Shown: positions 11,900 to 21,834 of the stretch, one piece after another | Position numbering within the stretch: the first letter of the stretch is position 1 | Layout: each line of letters starts with the position of its first letter | Assembly: GCA_018343915.1 (NCBI GenBank) | Contig: JABRWF010000001.1 | Span: 248,001 to 312,000 of the forward strand | Reading direction: 5' to 3' | DNA: 64,000 bases | Source of the DNA: Agroathelia rolfsii | Lineage: Eukaryota; Basidiomycota; Agaricomycetes; Amylocorticiales; Amylocorticiaceae | The notes under the pieces: generated by a model | The model's database searches: none | Told to the model about the DNA's origin: nothing | Seen by the model: the letters and a program-made list of their open reading frames with translations, nothing else | Made by a program: the position numbers and the translations under genes

Positions 11900-12996
11900 T
11901 GCTATAATGGTGCTATTCAGCAAGGCAGGAAAAGGAGATTAGTATAAAGACAGGAGGCGGAAGAGTGTGTGCAGTGGTAGTTTATAAACATTGAGATGAT
12001 GTAACCGTAACATAGAACGCCATCAGATGATCTTGGTCATCCGCTTTGACGCCGACAAGAAAACAAGTATGTTCTAACTTGCACAGCCTAATGGTAAAGG
12101 AATGGCCGAAGGCCGAGCTGGAAAGTGGCCTTGCCACAGTGCACTCTTGGAGAGAAGGAATAGATATTGGAGCTGCCAGTGCCAATGGGGATGTCGTCTT
12201 GGTCGCCCTTCGGGCAGAAACACCACAAAATCAAAACAGTCTTCTTAGGTGAAAATTGCTGATATGTATCTTTTTTCTTCGATATCTAGTGGTATCAGTA
12301 GAAGCAAGAGGCCATCTGCTAGTAAAGTATTTTGAGACCAGATAACAGCTCATGTTTGGAGTAAATAAAGCAATCTCGTTATGAGCTCAACGCTCGCCAT
12401 TCTGACATGCTTGCGAGTTCAGCTAGCTGTAGGGAGCATTGGTCTTATGATAATATGCGAAGTCGGGCATAGCTCTGGAGTCATATGATAAAAGGGACGA
12501 AGAAGTGAAGCAGTATAAAGATGTCGAATGTTGTAATTGACGTACATAACCCCGTTTGCATCCGGTTCTGGTTGCCAACAGACAGCTCAACGATTTCGCC
12601 ACTGCCAATAGGTGTAATAGATTCCAATGCTGTGTTTCACTACACTGAAGAAGCCGTCAATTGTCCCAAATATCCACCGAAATTTACATCACTGCATGAT
12701 TATCCCATGGGGATAAAACTCGATTGCGATACCAACTCGTTGAAGCAGACTGTTGCTCATTGACACCGTCCAGAACGATAAGAAACCTACCTTATCATTC
12801 ATGAGACGTATGGTTTGTCTGGAATAATCATGCGCGCATAGAAATCCTATGATACAAAGAAAAATACAATGTTGTTAATAAATGTTACCAGCGCAAACGT
12901 CAAGGTCCTCCCCTGGTTGCCTCCACATAATCTGGTCTAGTAGAAGGTAAGGCATACGTCTTTAATTAAATGTCTTGTGTCTTGGACGTATCGCTT
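11900..12996. other. Intergenic region
   Basis: About 1.1 kb lies between the start of the dioxygenase and the stop of the J-protein gene. Short open frames (at most 80 codons) show no recognisable domain. The part next to 11900 should carry the dioxygenase promoter. Confidence 0.5.
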
Positions 12997-13856
12997 CTAG
13001 TCCTTCCTCCTAATGCGCTCATGCTCATTGCCCCATTCACCACCCTTGAGTAAAGCTGCACGCCGCACTTCGGCCAATTCCCTCGCCTCACGTCTCGCCT
13101 CGGCGAGATTAGCCGCAGCAGCTTGGTGGTTGCGATCTTGAGATGGATACGTGCTTATTGGTATCATGGCAGTTAGGAATGACTGAACAAAAGAAGTATA
13201 GTGTAAGCAGAAGAATTTATCAACATAAAGTGGGCACACATTACCATTACTGCTATAAGGGCAATGACTCCAATCTTCATGCGGTTATCCATCTCAGATG
13301 GAGCCTTCCCACCATTCATATGAGCATATGAGGATGCACCGCCCTCTTCCTCACTAGAATATCCGCTCCACCCCGCATGTGTGCGATAGCCATGATAACC
13401 CGCAGCTGCGGTATTATAATGCCGACGTCTGCGTGCAATTTCGTTCCGTAAAGGATCATCAGAGTGTGCGGACGTCTTACCGCGCAAGACATCATACGCG
13501 GATGTTATGCTATTGAACCGCGAGTGGGCGACACCCGGGGGGAGTGAACGGGCCTGGGCAGAATCGGGATGGTGCAGGCGGACAAGCTCGTAGTCTATCG
13601 CAGAATAAAGCATGCCAACAATTCATGACGGGAAGCTGATGATTCAAACAGCCTGAGACGACATACAGCGAGCTTTAATATCTTTCTGGGATGCATTCAA
13701 TGGCAAGTGAAATATTTGATGTGGGGTAGGCCGGGGGTGGGTCGGAAACGGATACAGTGCAGCAGCGCATGCTATTGATGATGTACTCAGAAACCTTGCT
13801 CTGCGAAGCAGAGTGATGCAAGGGGTGCGTTGCATCTGCAGACTAGAAGTCATCAT
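12997..13856 (-). CDS. Mitochondrial-type J-domain protein with one membrane anchor
   Basis: Three exons (13856-13667, 13594-13245, 13182-12997) give 241 aa. The N terminus (MMTSSLQMQRTPCITLLRRA) is basic and free of acidic residues, like a mitochondrial presequence. A J domain follows at about residues 40-110: HQIFHLPLNASQKDIKARYY, then ELVRLHHPDSA with the catalytic HPD motif, then FNSITSAYDVLRGK. A hydrophobic stretch at about 168-190 (MKIGVIALIAVMSFLTAMIP) is probably a membrane anchor, and the tail is charged and coiled. There is no Gly/Phe region or zinc finger, so this is a type III J protein that would stimulate an Hsp70. Upstream in-frame codons are not ATG, so the first ATG at 13856 is used; the next codon is also ATG. 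Confidence 0.82.
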
Positions 13857-14468
13857 AACACCTGTAGGCACCCTGCGCCAAGATAGATGACAATCAAGCC
13901 AGTCAACAAAATCTGTCGAGCTACAGTGTACTAGTTACGGTACTCAGTCAAGTTCTGAACGCGAGGAGCCATGACGATTTATTTGCTGATGTCATACTGA
14001 TTATGTAAACCATTAAGGGCGGGCTACTTCAAAATACCAAAGCCTATTTTCGAACGTACAATAGTACGAAGTAATGTACGAGATCGATCTTGGTGAGAAA
14101 ATTCTCAAGACAATGTGTAAGATCAAATCAACAATACAGATGAGTCAACCACGGAACACTATGATGATCTCTCGCATGTCGGTATCATATTTTATCCCTC
14201 CTGTCTTACTACATTGCCTCATGCGACAATGAAACTACGCCCTCACTTCAGGCCCACGCTGTTCCGTAGCAAAAGATAAATAAGATACACACGATGGCGA
14301 GCAATTAAGCATGAATCCCAGGAGCAACAATAATGAGATATTCATGCATGATAGTCACGTAAATGCATGGAAATGATGGAGACATGATACAAACACAGCT
14401 TTTGCAAAAGGCGATATCGAGGTGGGCGGAGGGCAAAGAAGTGGGACGTTATAGTTGATATTGAGCAA
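13857..14468. other. Intergenic region
   Basis: About 610 bp lie between the J-protein start and the eL21 stop. No coding signal was seen. The part near 13857 is the J-protein promoter; the part near 14468 is the eL21 3' flank. Confidence 0.5.
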
Positions 14469-15119
14469 CTAGATCGTAGTCTCGTAAGGTACAGGAACCA
14501 TGGTTTGAGGGGCATTGTCTGCGGTAGAAACGACGCGTGCCTCTCTTGGTTGTTGAGGAATGCGCTTGAGCTGGGCGCGCTCTGATGTGGATTGTGTCAT
14601 AATGAATCAAACCAAACAAATATAATGGGATCGACATACCACCCTTCTCCCTTGCAGCGACGTGTGCCAGGTTGTTGGACTTGACTCTGTCAAGGAACTC
14701 CTGACGACATTTCGAGTGCTTGACGTGCTCTACACGGAGGTTGACACGCTTCTCAATGTAACGGTTTCCAACGACCTTGTAGACAATGACGCCGACAGCA
14801 TGAGGTGTAACGTTATAGATGATGCCAGTGCGTCTGCCGCCAAGATATAAGAACAACAACGATGTGTTTTGTCAAGTGCTCAAACAGACCCATGATAGTA
14901 TTTGTGGGGCATGCCCTTTTGCTGGGCAGCGTTGGCCTTGATGTCAACAATGTCACCAATACGGTAGTTGACAAGGTAGTTGGAGAGCTTCACGGCGCCA
15001 TGTTCTAAATTTCATCTGTGAGCGACAAGATCTTGAAAAATGCGGTATTGAGGCGCACCTTTGAAGCCACGCTTGAACATGTCGCGCGTGCGCGCCCTGT
15101 AACCGAAGGAGTGAGGCAT
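14469..15119 (-). CDS. RPL21: 60S ribosomal protein eL21
   Basis: Four exons (15119-15059, 15004-14890, 14833-14640, 14581-14469) give 160 aa, the usual eL21 length. The N terminus MPHSFGYRARTRDMFKRGFK is diagnostic. It is followed by GAVKLSNYLVNYRIGDIVDI, MPHKYYHGRTGIIYNV, and the C-terminal QLKRIPQQPREARVV with the ending VPVPYE-TTI. It is a structural component of the large cytosolic ribosomal subunit. The gene diverges from uS4 across 248 bp, so the two ribosomal genes probably share a promoter. Introns split Lys/Glu, Gly/Arg and Gly/Glu codons. The third intron could use two overlapping donors two codon positions apart; only the GTATGT donor gives the expected AAG-GGT-GAG reading. Confidence 0.95.
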
Positions 15120-15367
15120 TTTGAAAAGTTACTGGATGCTGCGATGAGCGGTGAAGTCGTTATGCGCCTGCGGGTGCTGCACACTGTCGGCAGCGGTCTC
15201 GACGATGAGCGGCGATCGGAATCGGAATTTCGGAAGAAAGTTGGTACTGGATAGTTGTGGCTCAGAGTTTGCCACAGGGCCTCCTCCGATTCCGGACTGT
15301 GTGCAGGCGAGCGAGCCCTCTGCTGGACCTCAAGACACCCCGAAACTAACGCCTCCGTCAAGCCAAA
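15120..15367. promoter_or_regulatory. Bidirectional ribosomal-protein promoter (eL21 / uS4)
   Basis: These 248 bp lie between the start codons of two divergent ribosomal protein genes. The arrangement would allow coordinate expression. I do not assign a specific factor-binding site. Confidence 0.65.
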
Positions 15368-16217
15368 ATGCCCAGGTAAATTTACGCCGACGTTTCTCGA
15401 AGCTGGATCGATTGTTATATCACTGACGAATTTTACATTATAGGGCACCGCGCAATCACAGCAAGACGTGAGCCTTTTACTTAAATCCTCAAGATCCACT
15501 TTATATGTGGAGGGTAGCATGTGTGCTGATTACGGCCGTGCCCCATATTGTTGATAATGCAACAGTTACAAAGTCCCCCGTCGTCCCTTCGAGTCGGCTC
15601 GTTTGGACGCTGAGCTCAAGGTGCGTCGTTTGTCTGCATTCGTTGTAAAACTAACATTGGGCCCTATAGCTCGCTGGCGAGTACGGTCTTCGCAACAAGC
15701 GCGAGATCTGGCGCATTGCACTCATCCTATCCAAGATCCGTCGTGCCGCTCGTGAACTGCTCAAGCTTGATGAGAAGGATCCTAAGCGTCTCTTCGAAGG
15801 CAATGCCCTTATTCGCCGACTTGTTCGCATCGGTGTGCTCGATGAGTCGCGTCTGCGTCTCGATTACGTGCTTGCTTTGAAGATCGAAGATTTCTTGGAA
15901 CGCCGTCTCCAGACCCAGGTGTTCAAGAGTGGCCTTGCCAAGAGCATCCACCACGCTCGTGTCCTCATCAGGCAACGTCACATTCGGTATGTACATTATC
16001 CGGATCGATTTAGCATATTTAATTCTAAGTCAATTCATTCAGCGTTGGCAAGCAAATTGTCAACGTTCCTTCGTTCGTTGTCCGTCTTGACGCCCAAAAA
16101 CACATTGACTTTGCCCTAACCTCGCCATATGGCGGTGGACGCCCCGGCCGTGTCAAGCGCAAGCGCGCTGCGGCCGCAGCCAAGAAGGAGGAAGGCGACG
16201 AGGAGGAAGAAGAGTAA
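15368..16217 (+). CDS. RPS9: 40S ribosomal protein uS4 (S9)
   Basis: Five exons (15368-15375, 15444-15467, 15566-15620, 15670-15986, 16043-16217) give 192 aa. The first coding exon is only 8 nt (ATGCCCAG) and the second 24 nt; together they rebuild the conserved start [20 protein letters not shown]. The body shows [20 protein letters not shown], the S4 RNA-binding domain around [20 protein letters not shown], then [20 protein letters not shown], and [20 protein letters not shown] with an acidic tail. It is a small-subunit primary rRNA-binding protein that acts at the decoding centre. The identification is certain from sequence; the tiny 5' exons were placed by phase and by conservation of the N terminus. 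Confidence 0.95.
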
Positions 16218-16593
16218 ATTTCTTCGCGCTTGTATTAGTTTTTTTATATACGCTTCTTCACTCTCAGCATGTCATGTCGATATCGTCATGCTTTGTACGT
16301 CGCGATTGGCACAGATTATTTGCCAGATGGTTACCCCATATTCCAAAATTCATCACCGACCATCATCTGTATTTGAAAATTCTGCCTGATGAACTTGCTC
16401 CTGTGCAAAGAAAAAAAACCCCATTATGTGATTGTGACACTTTCTCAGCTTGTGACTACGACTTGACATTAGCGATCCTGAGTCTTGGATCATGATCAAT
16501 ATGAACGCGCATTGTCAAGTCATCGCCAATTGCCATCCATTAGAACAGCAACCTGAGTAATCGTTCACAAGAAACATAAATTAGGAGAAGATC

Positions 16594-17142
16594 ATGGCGG
16601 CGGTATCGTTATTAAATGCAGAGACCAAGATAAAGTTGGCATAAGTTTCCAGCAACTGATTTGGTTTTACTGAACTAAACTGTTAGAGTGAGCTCTACGC
16701 TAGACAAGAGTGTGGGCAAAAAGAATCTAACGGATGGTAGTGCCGAGACGTGCTGGACATCACAACAGGTAAGTACATGAACACTATCACAGTCAGATTC
16801 AACAGAATAAGAAAATTCCGTCCTCCTCATTTGCTATAGGGGTTGCCACAGTTCATTCAGCTCTCTTTCCAAGCTTCCGTCCGTCCGACCCGCCTATCCT
16901 TGACTTTCCAGGGTGGATTCGTCGGTACGCGGTGTGCGATTGACGTCCTTCCGAGCGATACGAAAGATTGGGCGCATCTTACATATGTTTACCCTGAGGA
17001 TGTCAACCGGCGCCAGTCGTTTGATCTTCCACAGACGATAGCGCAAACAATCCAAGGGCTCAAACTTACCTTTGAAGAGAGTTCGGACTTTTTTGGCCGG
17101 ATCACAGTGTATGATCTTGGCTTGGAGGGTCAGATCGAATGA
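16594..17142 (+). CDS. Homologue of nuclear receptor 2C2-associated protein (discoidin-like small protein)
   Basis: Three exons (16594-16634, 16687-16768, 16840-17142) give 141 aa, close to the 139 aa of human NR2C2AP. Aligned features are the N-terminal ETKIKVSSTLDKS, then KKNLTDGSAETCWTS, GLPQFIQLSF, LTFQGGFVG, the YPEDVNRRQSF block, and LKLTFEESSDFFGRITVYDL at the C terminus. The fold is a galactose-binding/discoidin-like beta sandwich. In mammals the protein binds a nuclear receptor, but fungi lack that partner, so the ancestral role is unknown. Intron 1 needs a weak donor (GTTGGC); the alternative GTTTCC donor would leave an in-frame stop. It is convergent with the glycosyltransferase, 99 bp apart. 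Confidence 0.78.
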
Positions 17143-17241
17143 AAACTAGAAATTAATATGCCTGGCATATGCAGAATTAAAGGGCGTATATATTTGGGAG
17201 ATGCATGCGTATAGTGAGGAAAACAAATGGATGACGAAGAA

Positions 17242-19452
17242 TCAGAATAGTCCGAATGCCTCCCAAGCAGGCGCGATTTCCCCTGCAGCATCAATCTCGA
17301 CCCACTTTCGGTGCTCCATGTCCATTGTGCCCGCGTCACTCACCTCACCAAACGCTTCTTCCCATGTGTACCCCATAGCTGAGAGTCTACATATACTGGA
17401 CCTATAATATACACATTTGTTACTTTTGTACACTGGTGAACGTATTGTTATAGGAACGTACTTGATAGTACACACAGTCGCCTGCGGCAATATTTCTTCA
17501 TCCCACGCCCACATACCACTTAACAACGCAAAGTCGACGAGCATCCCACGCGTGAGCCGCACCCTGTCCACTTCATCCATTTCGGCAAACTCAGCCTGGA
17601 CGTACCCGCGTGGACTCGCGAGTGCGCTCAGGTCTGAATTACTCATCTGCCGCAGTGAATAGATCGGCGTTGGAGCTGATCGGGTGAGCTCGTCGACAAG
17701 ATCGTTCTGAGCCTCGGGGTCATCTGATGCGATATATACCACCGTGTCTTGCGCTGCCAGCTGTGGGCGGGCAAGAGTTCGCGTGATAGCGTCTGTGTAG
17801 ACGGAGATGGGTATCGGTTTATTGTGGTATCTCCATGAGATAGGTACCGAGTCGCCACGACGAACATGGGCGCCGATATATAGGTTTGTGGCAGGGAATG
17901 CGGTTTGAAGCTCTTCACGGGCCGCATGGATTAATGCTGCGTTCTGCACATTGGGGCGGATGGTGTTGGACAATACCGACCGGCCTTGCTCAAAAATGGG
18001 TTTTAGTCTGTTGAGAGCGATCTTATACCTGTGATGAAGAAGAAAATTAGGTGCTATCGAGCGAGTGAGGTGGGATTAAGAGTTAAGACGCACGGATCCT
18101 CAAATTCCTCGGAGAAAGGATGTCCTAAGTGCCATTTGGCCGTCTGCGAATTAATGACCTACAGGAAATAATGACCATAACTGTCAACTTGGAGATGTCT
18201 AAATCAAGATATGAGCTCATATACCTACCCAGTGTCTGTACCACATCGTTAACTCTGCTTGATATACATGAGAGCAAAAAACCTCACCTTGCTGAACGTG
18301 GGCATGCTACCAATTCTAAACGAAGGCAAAACATATGAGGTTGCATTTTTTGGCGACAACAAATGATTTATAGGCCGAACCTTCTGGAGGAGGTGCACGA
18401 CATCCGGGCTCAGGACCTGGCTGACGAGCACGGACATCTTGGAAGTGGTCCAGCCACCTTGTGGGTAATTAGCATATGCCGTATACATACAGGTTTGGTA
18501 GGTGGTGACGCACTTGCCACGATTCCAATATGTATCATCCACTAAGAACGTCCGACCACTCTACACAAAATATATGAGCTAAAGAAAATCTCCCGACTAA
18601 ATACTGGATTGTGAAGCTCACTTGCTCTGCCAAAGCTGCCGCTTGGCTCATCAGGGCCAAATCGGCCAAAAGTCCGACATTTCCATCGAGTTGGTATGTC
18701 AATGTACGTGCGCATATCTTGGTGTTCTGCCCCTCGAATGGGTGATAGTCGGTTTGCTCATTCTCGCCATTCAGACTTTCATTGGCATGTAGGACGTCAT
18801 ATGGACCATGGAAGGGCTTGGCCCAGTATTCGCCATGTGACATAAAACCACCAGCGACACGATTGCATTCATGCTTGTACTGTGTGCCCGTAAGTGGGAA
18901 AACAGTGTAATTCTCGTAAGAGATCAACTCAGATGAGTCTACAGGATGATGTCCAGGATGACTTGGGGGAGACGACAATAGAGAGGGTAGGGGAGCGTCG
19001 TTGGTAGGAGAGACAGTAGCACTAGGTTCATCCGCAAGAGACGATGTGACGAGAGCATCTTCTACGCCCATGTAGTACTGCAGCGTCTCCGGTCTCTCGT
19101 AAGATACAACTGACATGCCAAGCAGTATGACACATAACCCTATGCCGACTGTAAGCACTATTTTCCCCAGCCAGCTGCTAACGAAGCTGTTTTGAGTCCA
19201 TTTAGAGTTATCATCAGCGGTGTAGTCGTCCCCGCGACTCCGGTAACCTTCCGATGAAGACAGCAAGGGCTGTGTTTGCTGCTGGCGATACGCCCTGTAT
19301 TCATCATCTCCAAGCGGGTCGAGTTCAATCTCGTGCAGGGCCTCTTCAGCCCGGCCAGCGCGAGAGTGTGGGGTGCGCGGCGTGAGTACCTGGTCTCGAA
19401 GGTGGGAACGGCCAGTAGCACCAGCGTCACGCAGAGGCGTTGGTCGCGGCAT
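17242..19452 (-). CDS. Type II membrane glycosyltransferase, fucosyltransferase-like (HxRRGD)
   Basis: Eight exons (19452-18622, 18560-18514, 18457-18381, 18315-18288, 18235-18229, 18158-18094, 18028-17462, 17401-17242) give 593 aa in frame. A cytosolic tail of about 96 residues precedes one membrane helix (about 97-117) and a Ser/Pro stem, as in Golgi type II enzymes. Conserved blocks in the lumenal part are AALAEQSGRTFLVDDTYWNR, GCRAPPPEELVACPRSARHW, VINSQTAKWHLGH and IGAHVRRGDSVPISW. The HVRRGD motif resembles the donor-site motif of GT23 and O-fucosyltransferases, so a fucosyl- or related transferase is inferred. A 7-nt exon (ACACTGG) is needed to keep the frame and supplies Arg-His-Trp of SARHW. 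Donor and acceptor sugars are unknown. Confidence 0.75.
18229..18235 (-). other. 7-nt micro-exon of the glycosyltransferase gene
   Basis: On the minus strand the bases ACACTGG are flanked by GGTACAG and GTAGGT, good acceptor and donor sites. Inclusion joins the upstream exon (phase 2) to the downstream exon (phase 0) and yields the residues RHW between PRSA and VINSQTAKW. Without it, no acceptor downstream keeps the frame, because each candidate runs into the TAG just before 18158. Confidence 0.8.
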
Positions 19453-20045
19453 GTGGGCGATATATCACAGAAATGCCCCAGTCAACCACCTAGAGTTGTT
19501 TGCCCTAGCCAGTAGTAGCAATGGTAAAAAGAGAATAACCTAGCGCTTGCAGCAGCTCTGAGAGCAGTGTGTGATTGCTACGATGGCAAAATAAGAACCG
19601 GAATTAGATTGATGTCTGATCCGAGTCGTGTAGCGCCGCTAACAGGCGTCATGCACTATGGTTCATGACGAGTGTCTTGTTTGTTTATTGGGTAGTAGTA
19701 TTCACATGAAATAGGTGCATTCTAAAGTCAGTGGTTCTAATTTACCAACAACGTATTTGTTTTTGAGTCGAGTGTCTGAATTGAACCGGGCCGGCCAGTT
19801 CCGAGTAGCCAAATTAGTCGCACACTACTAGCATGTCTCACTGGCAATCAGAACAGCCTGAGTGCGGCCCGTGTTATATCGCATCGACAAAACAATTCCA
19901 CCATCACTAGTGTTCAACTCTAATATGGCCTTTTACGACAAGATATCATATAATCTCGGAAGCACTCTCTTCGTGTTATAATCTCATCGTTCAATATTGC
20001 AATGTCTGCTACACTATGTCCTGGGTCGTATCAACTTCAGGCTGA
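19453..20045. other. Intergenic region upstream of the glycosyltransferase
   Basis: About 590 bp without a coding signal. The part next to 19453 should be the glycosyltransferase promoter. Confidence 0.5.
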
Positions 20046-20321
20046 GTTCAGGGCCTCCAGGCTGACCCTGAGCACTTCGAGTTTAGACTTGACCGCAAGC
20101 AATTTGCGACCCGGCGTTCAGTTGAGCAGGAAGGGTTGATTGACCGGAACCGCGAAGGTCCATTGCCAGTGATGGTCGCCTATTTTGAAAGCCTGCGCAG
20201 ATTTAGGGGTGATCTATCGGACTTGAGCTCGAAGCTTTTCATGGGCCATGGCTATACCTATGTTCTCGGAGCAGTTCTTATCATCTATTTTCTAGCGGAA
20301 CATGAATTTCTGCTAAGGTAA
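20046..20321 (+). pseudogene. Orphan coding-like fragment, possible gene relic
   Basis: One open frame reads like a real conserved protein segment. It includes DPEHFEFRLDRKQFATRRSV, EQEGLIDRNREGPLPVMVAY and FESLRRFRGDLSDLSSKLF, after which the sequence becomes unconvincing and ends at a stop at 20319-20321. No in-frame ATG precedes the fragment before a stop at 20043, and no well-supported upstream or downstream exon was found. It may be an internal exon left from a decayed or truncated gene, or part of a small gene whose other exons I could not identify. I do not recognise the family. Confidence 0.3.
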
Positions 20322-21834
20322 CTATCTGTGTTTTCAGGTCATTGAGGTTTGTCAACGTCCGCATAATGCAGTAATTACCGCCTGACACTACTAGAACGCG
20401 AAAACATGATCATTCCAAACCATCAGCATGGAATACAAACAATTCTGCGAATACCAATGCTCAAAATACCCTCTGGAGTTTGAGCTTTCCCATACAATAC
20501 ACGGTTTTCGACGTGCTTAGTAGATCGTACGAAATAAACCAGATAGCGTGGATGAGAACTTGAAGGTGATAATTTATGGACAACCAGTACTAGCAAGTAA
20601 GACCGTGGACCACAGCAAGCACGAATTTGCGGTACACCTAACGCTGAAATACCGAAAGGGCGGACTTGGACCGCCAGACTCAACAACTATTACCCGGGGG
20701 ATTACATGGCAACCCGCACAATTTTTGTGCCGCAAGTTTGTTGATTCTCTTTTCAAGTGTTTTTTTTTTTCACTTACATATATGTCACTTAGATCAATCT
20801 GATGCATTGGCGAACAAAATATCGGCGCATCAATCGGACGCGGATGTTCCTTGTCCGATACCCCATCGGCCTAGGAACACCACATGTCATGGAAACATTA
20901 TCAAATATAGAATTTTGGCCTCTTGAGGACTCGATTTCATCGAAATTTTTGGCTGCGTGATTCACTGAGAAGTCATTTCTGAGACTCAATAGCCTCCTGT
21001 AGGCAAATTCCGACGTTCGCTCGCTCACTTGAATTGAAGAGGCTAGTACATCTCGGAGTTGCATCATGATTTATGATAATGAAACGTTTGATTGATGCGT
21101 GTGGACCTTGTCAGCCAGCCGCAGGCATGTAAACCCTTAGCTTGGGCCTGTTGGGATAATTAGGTCTTACTCAATCTTCGTGTATTTTTTTGTGTGTGCA
21201 CTACGCTGCCCTGTCGTTTGGGAGATCTGAGTGGACACAAGCATATCAACGCAAGTGTTGTTTTTGATCCTCCATTACACTGCTGGAGGTTCGGTCCGGT
21301 ATCATAATAGACCTCCCTCTCCATACACAAGCAGCATTAGATATCACAAGCATCTATCCATCTTCCCAGCAATAAATTGAACCTAAGATTTCAGTACTTA
21401 ATTAACATGTGCGTACAAACATCATGCCACCGGAGATATCTTACCTGCTTTTGAGATCATCGCAAACCCGGGATAATGCTGCTCGCTCAGTGCTCTCTGA
21501 GTTTTCAGGCGCTTGTTAGTTTTGAGGCCAGTCTTCGGATCAATTCATCTCAAAATTTCAGATCAAGGATTGCCTCACTGCCATAATAACATTTGCGAAC
21601 TCATCGGCCCGTACTAGTCTTGATTTCCTCATGTGCTAGTGCTGATGTATCACTAGCATGCTGACTACTGCCATGGACAATTTCCTGTAAGTCTTATGTT
21701 GAGATTAATTACCCGACAAATCTGCATCAGGGTCTGTACAAGATATATATTCCATGGGCACATAAACGGCGAGCTCAGATAACTATACTCTCCTCTGGTA
21801 TTGATCCTATAACAGAGACAGTAGCTGTGCCCCT
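20322..21834. other. Intergenic region, no gene recognised
   Basis: About 1.5 kb of DNA with only short open frames of unconvincing composition on both strands. No terminal repeats or transposase motifs were seen. The right end holds the promoter of the MFS transporter gene. Confidence 0.45.
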
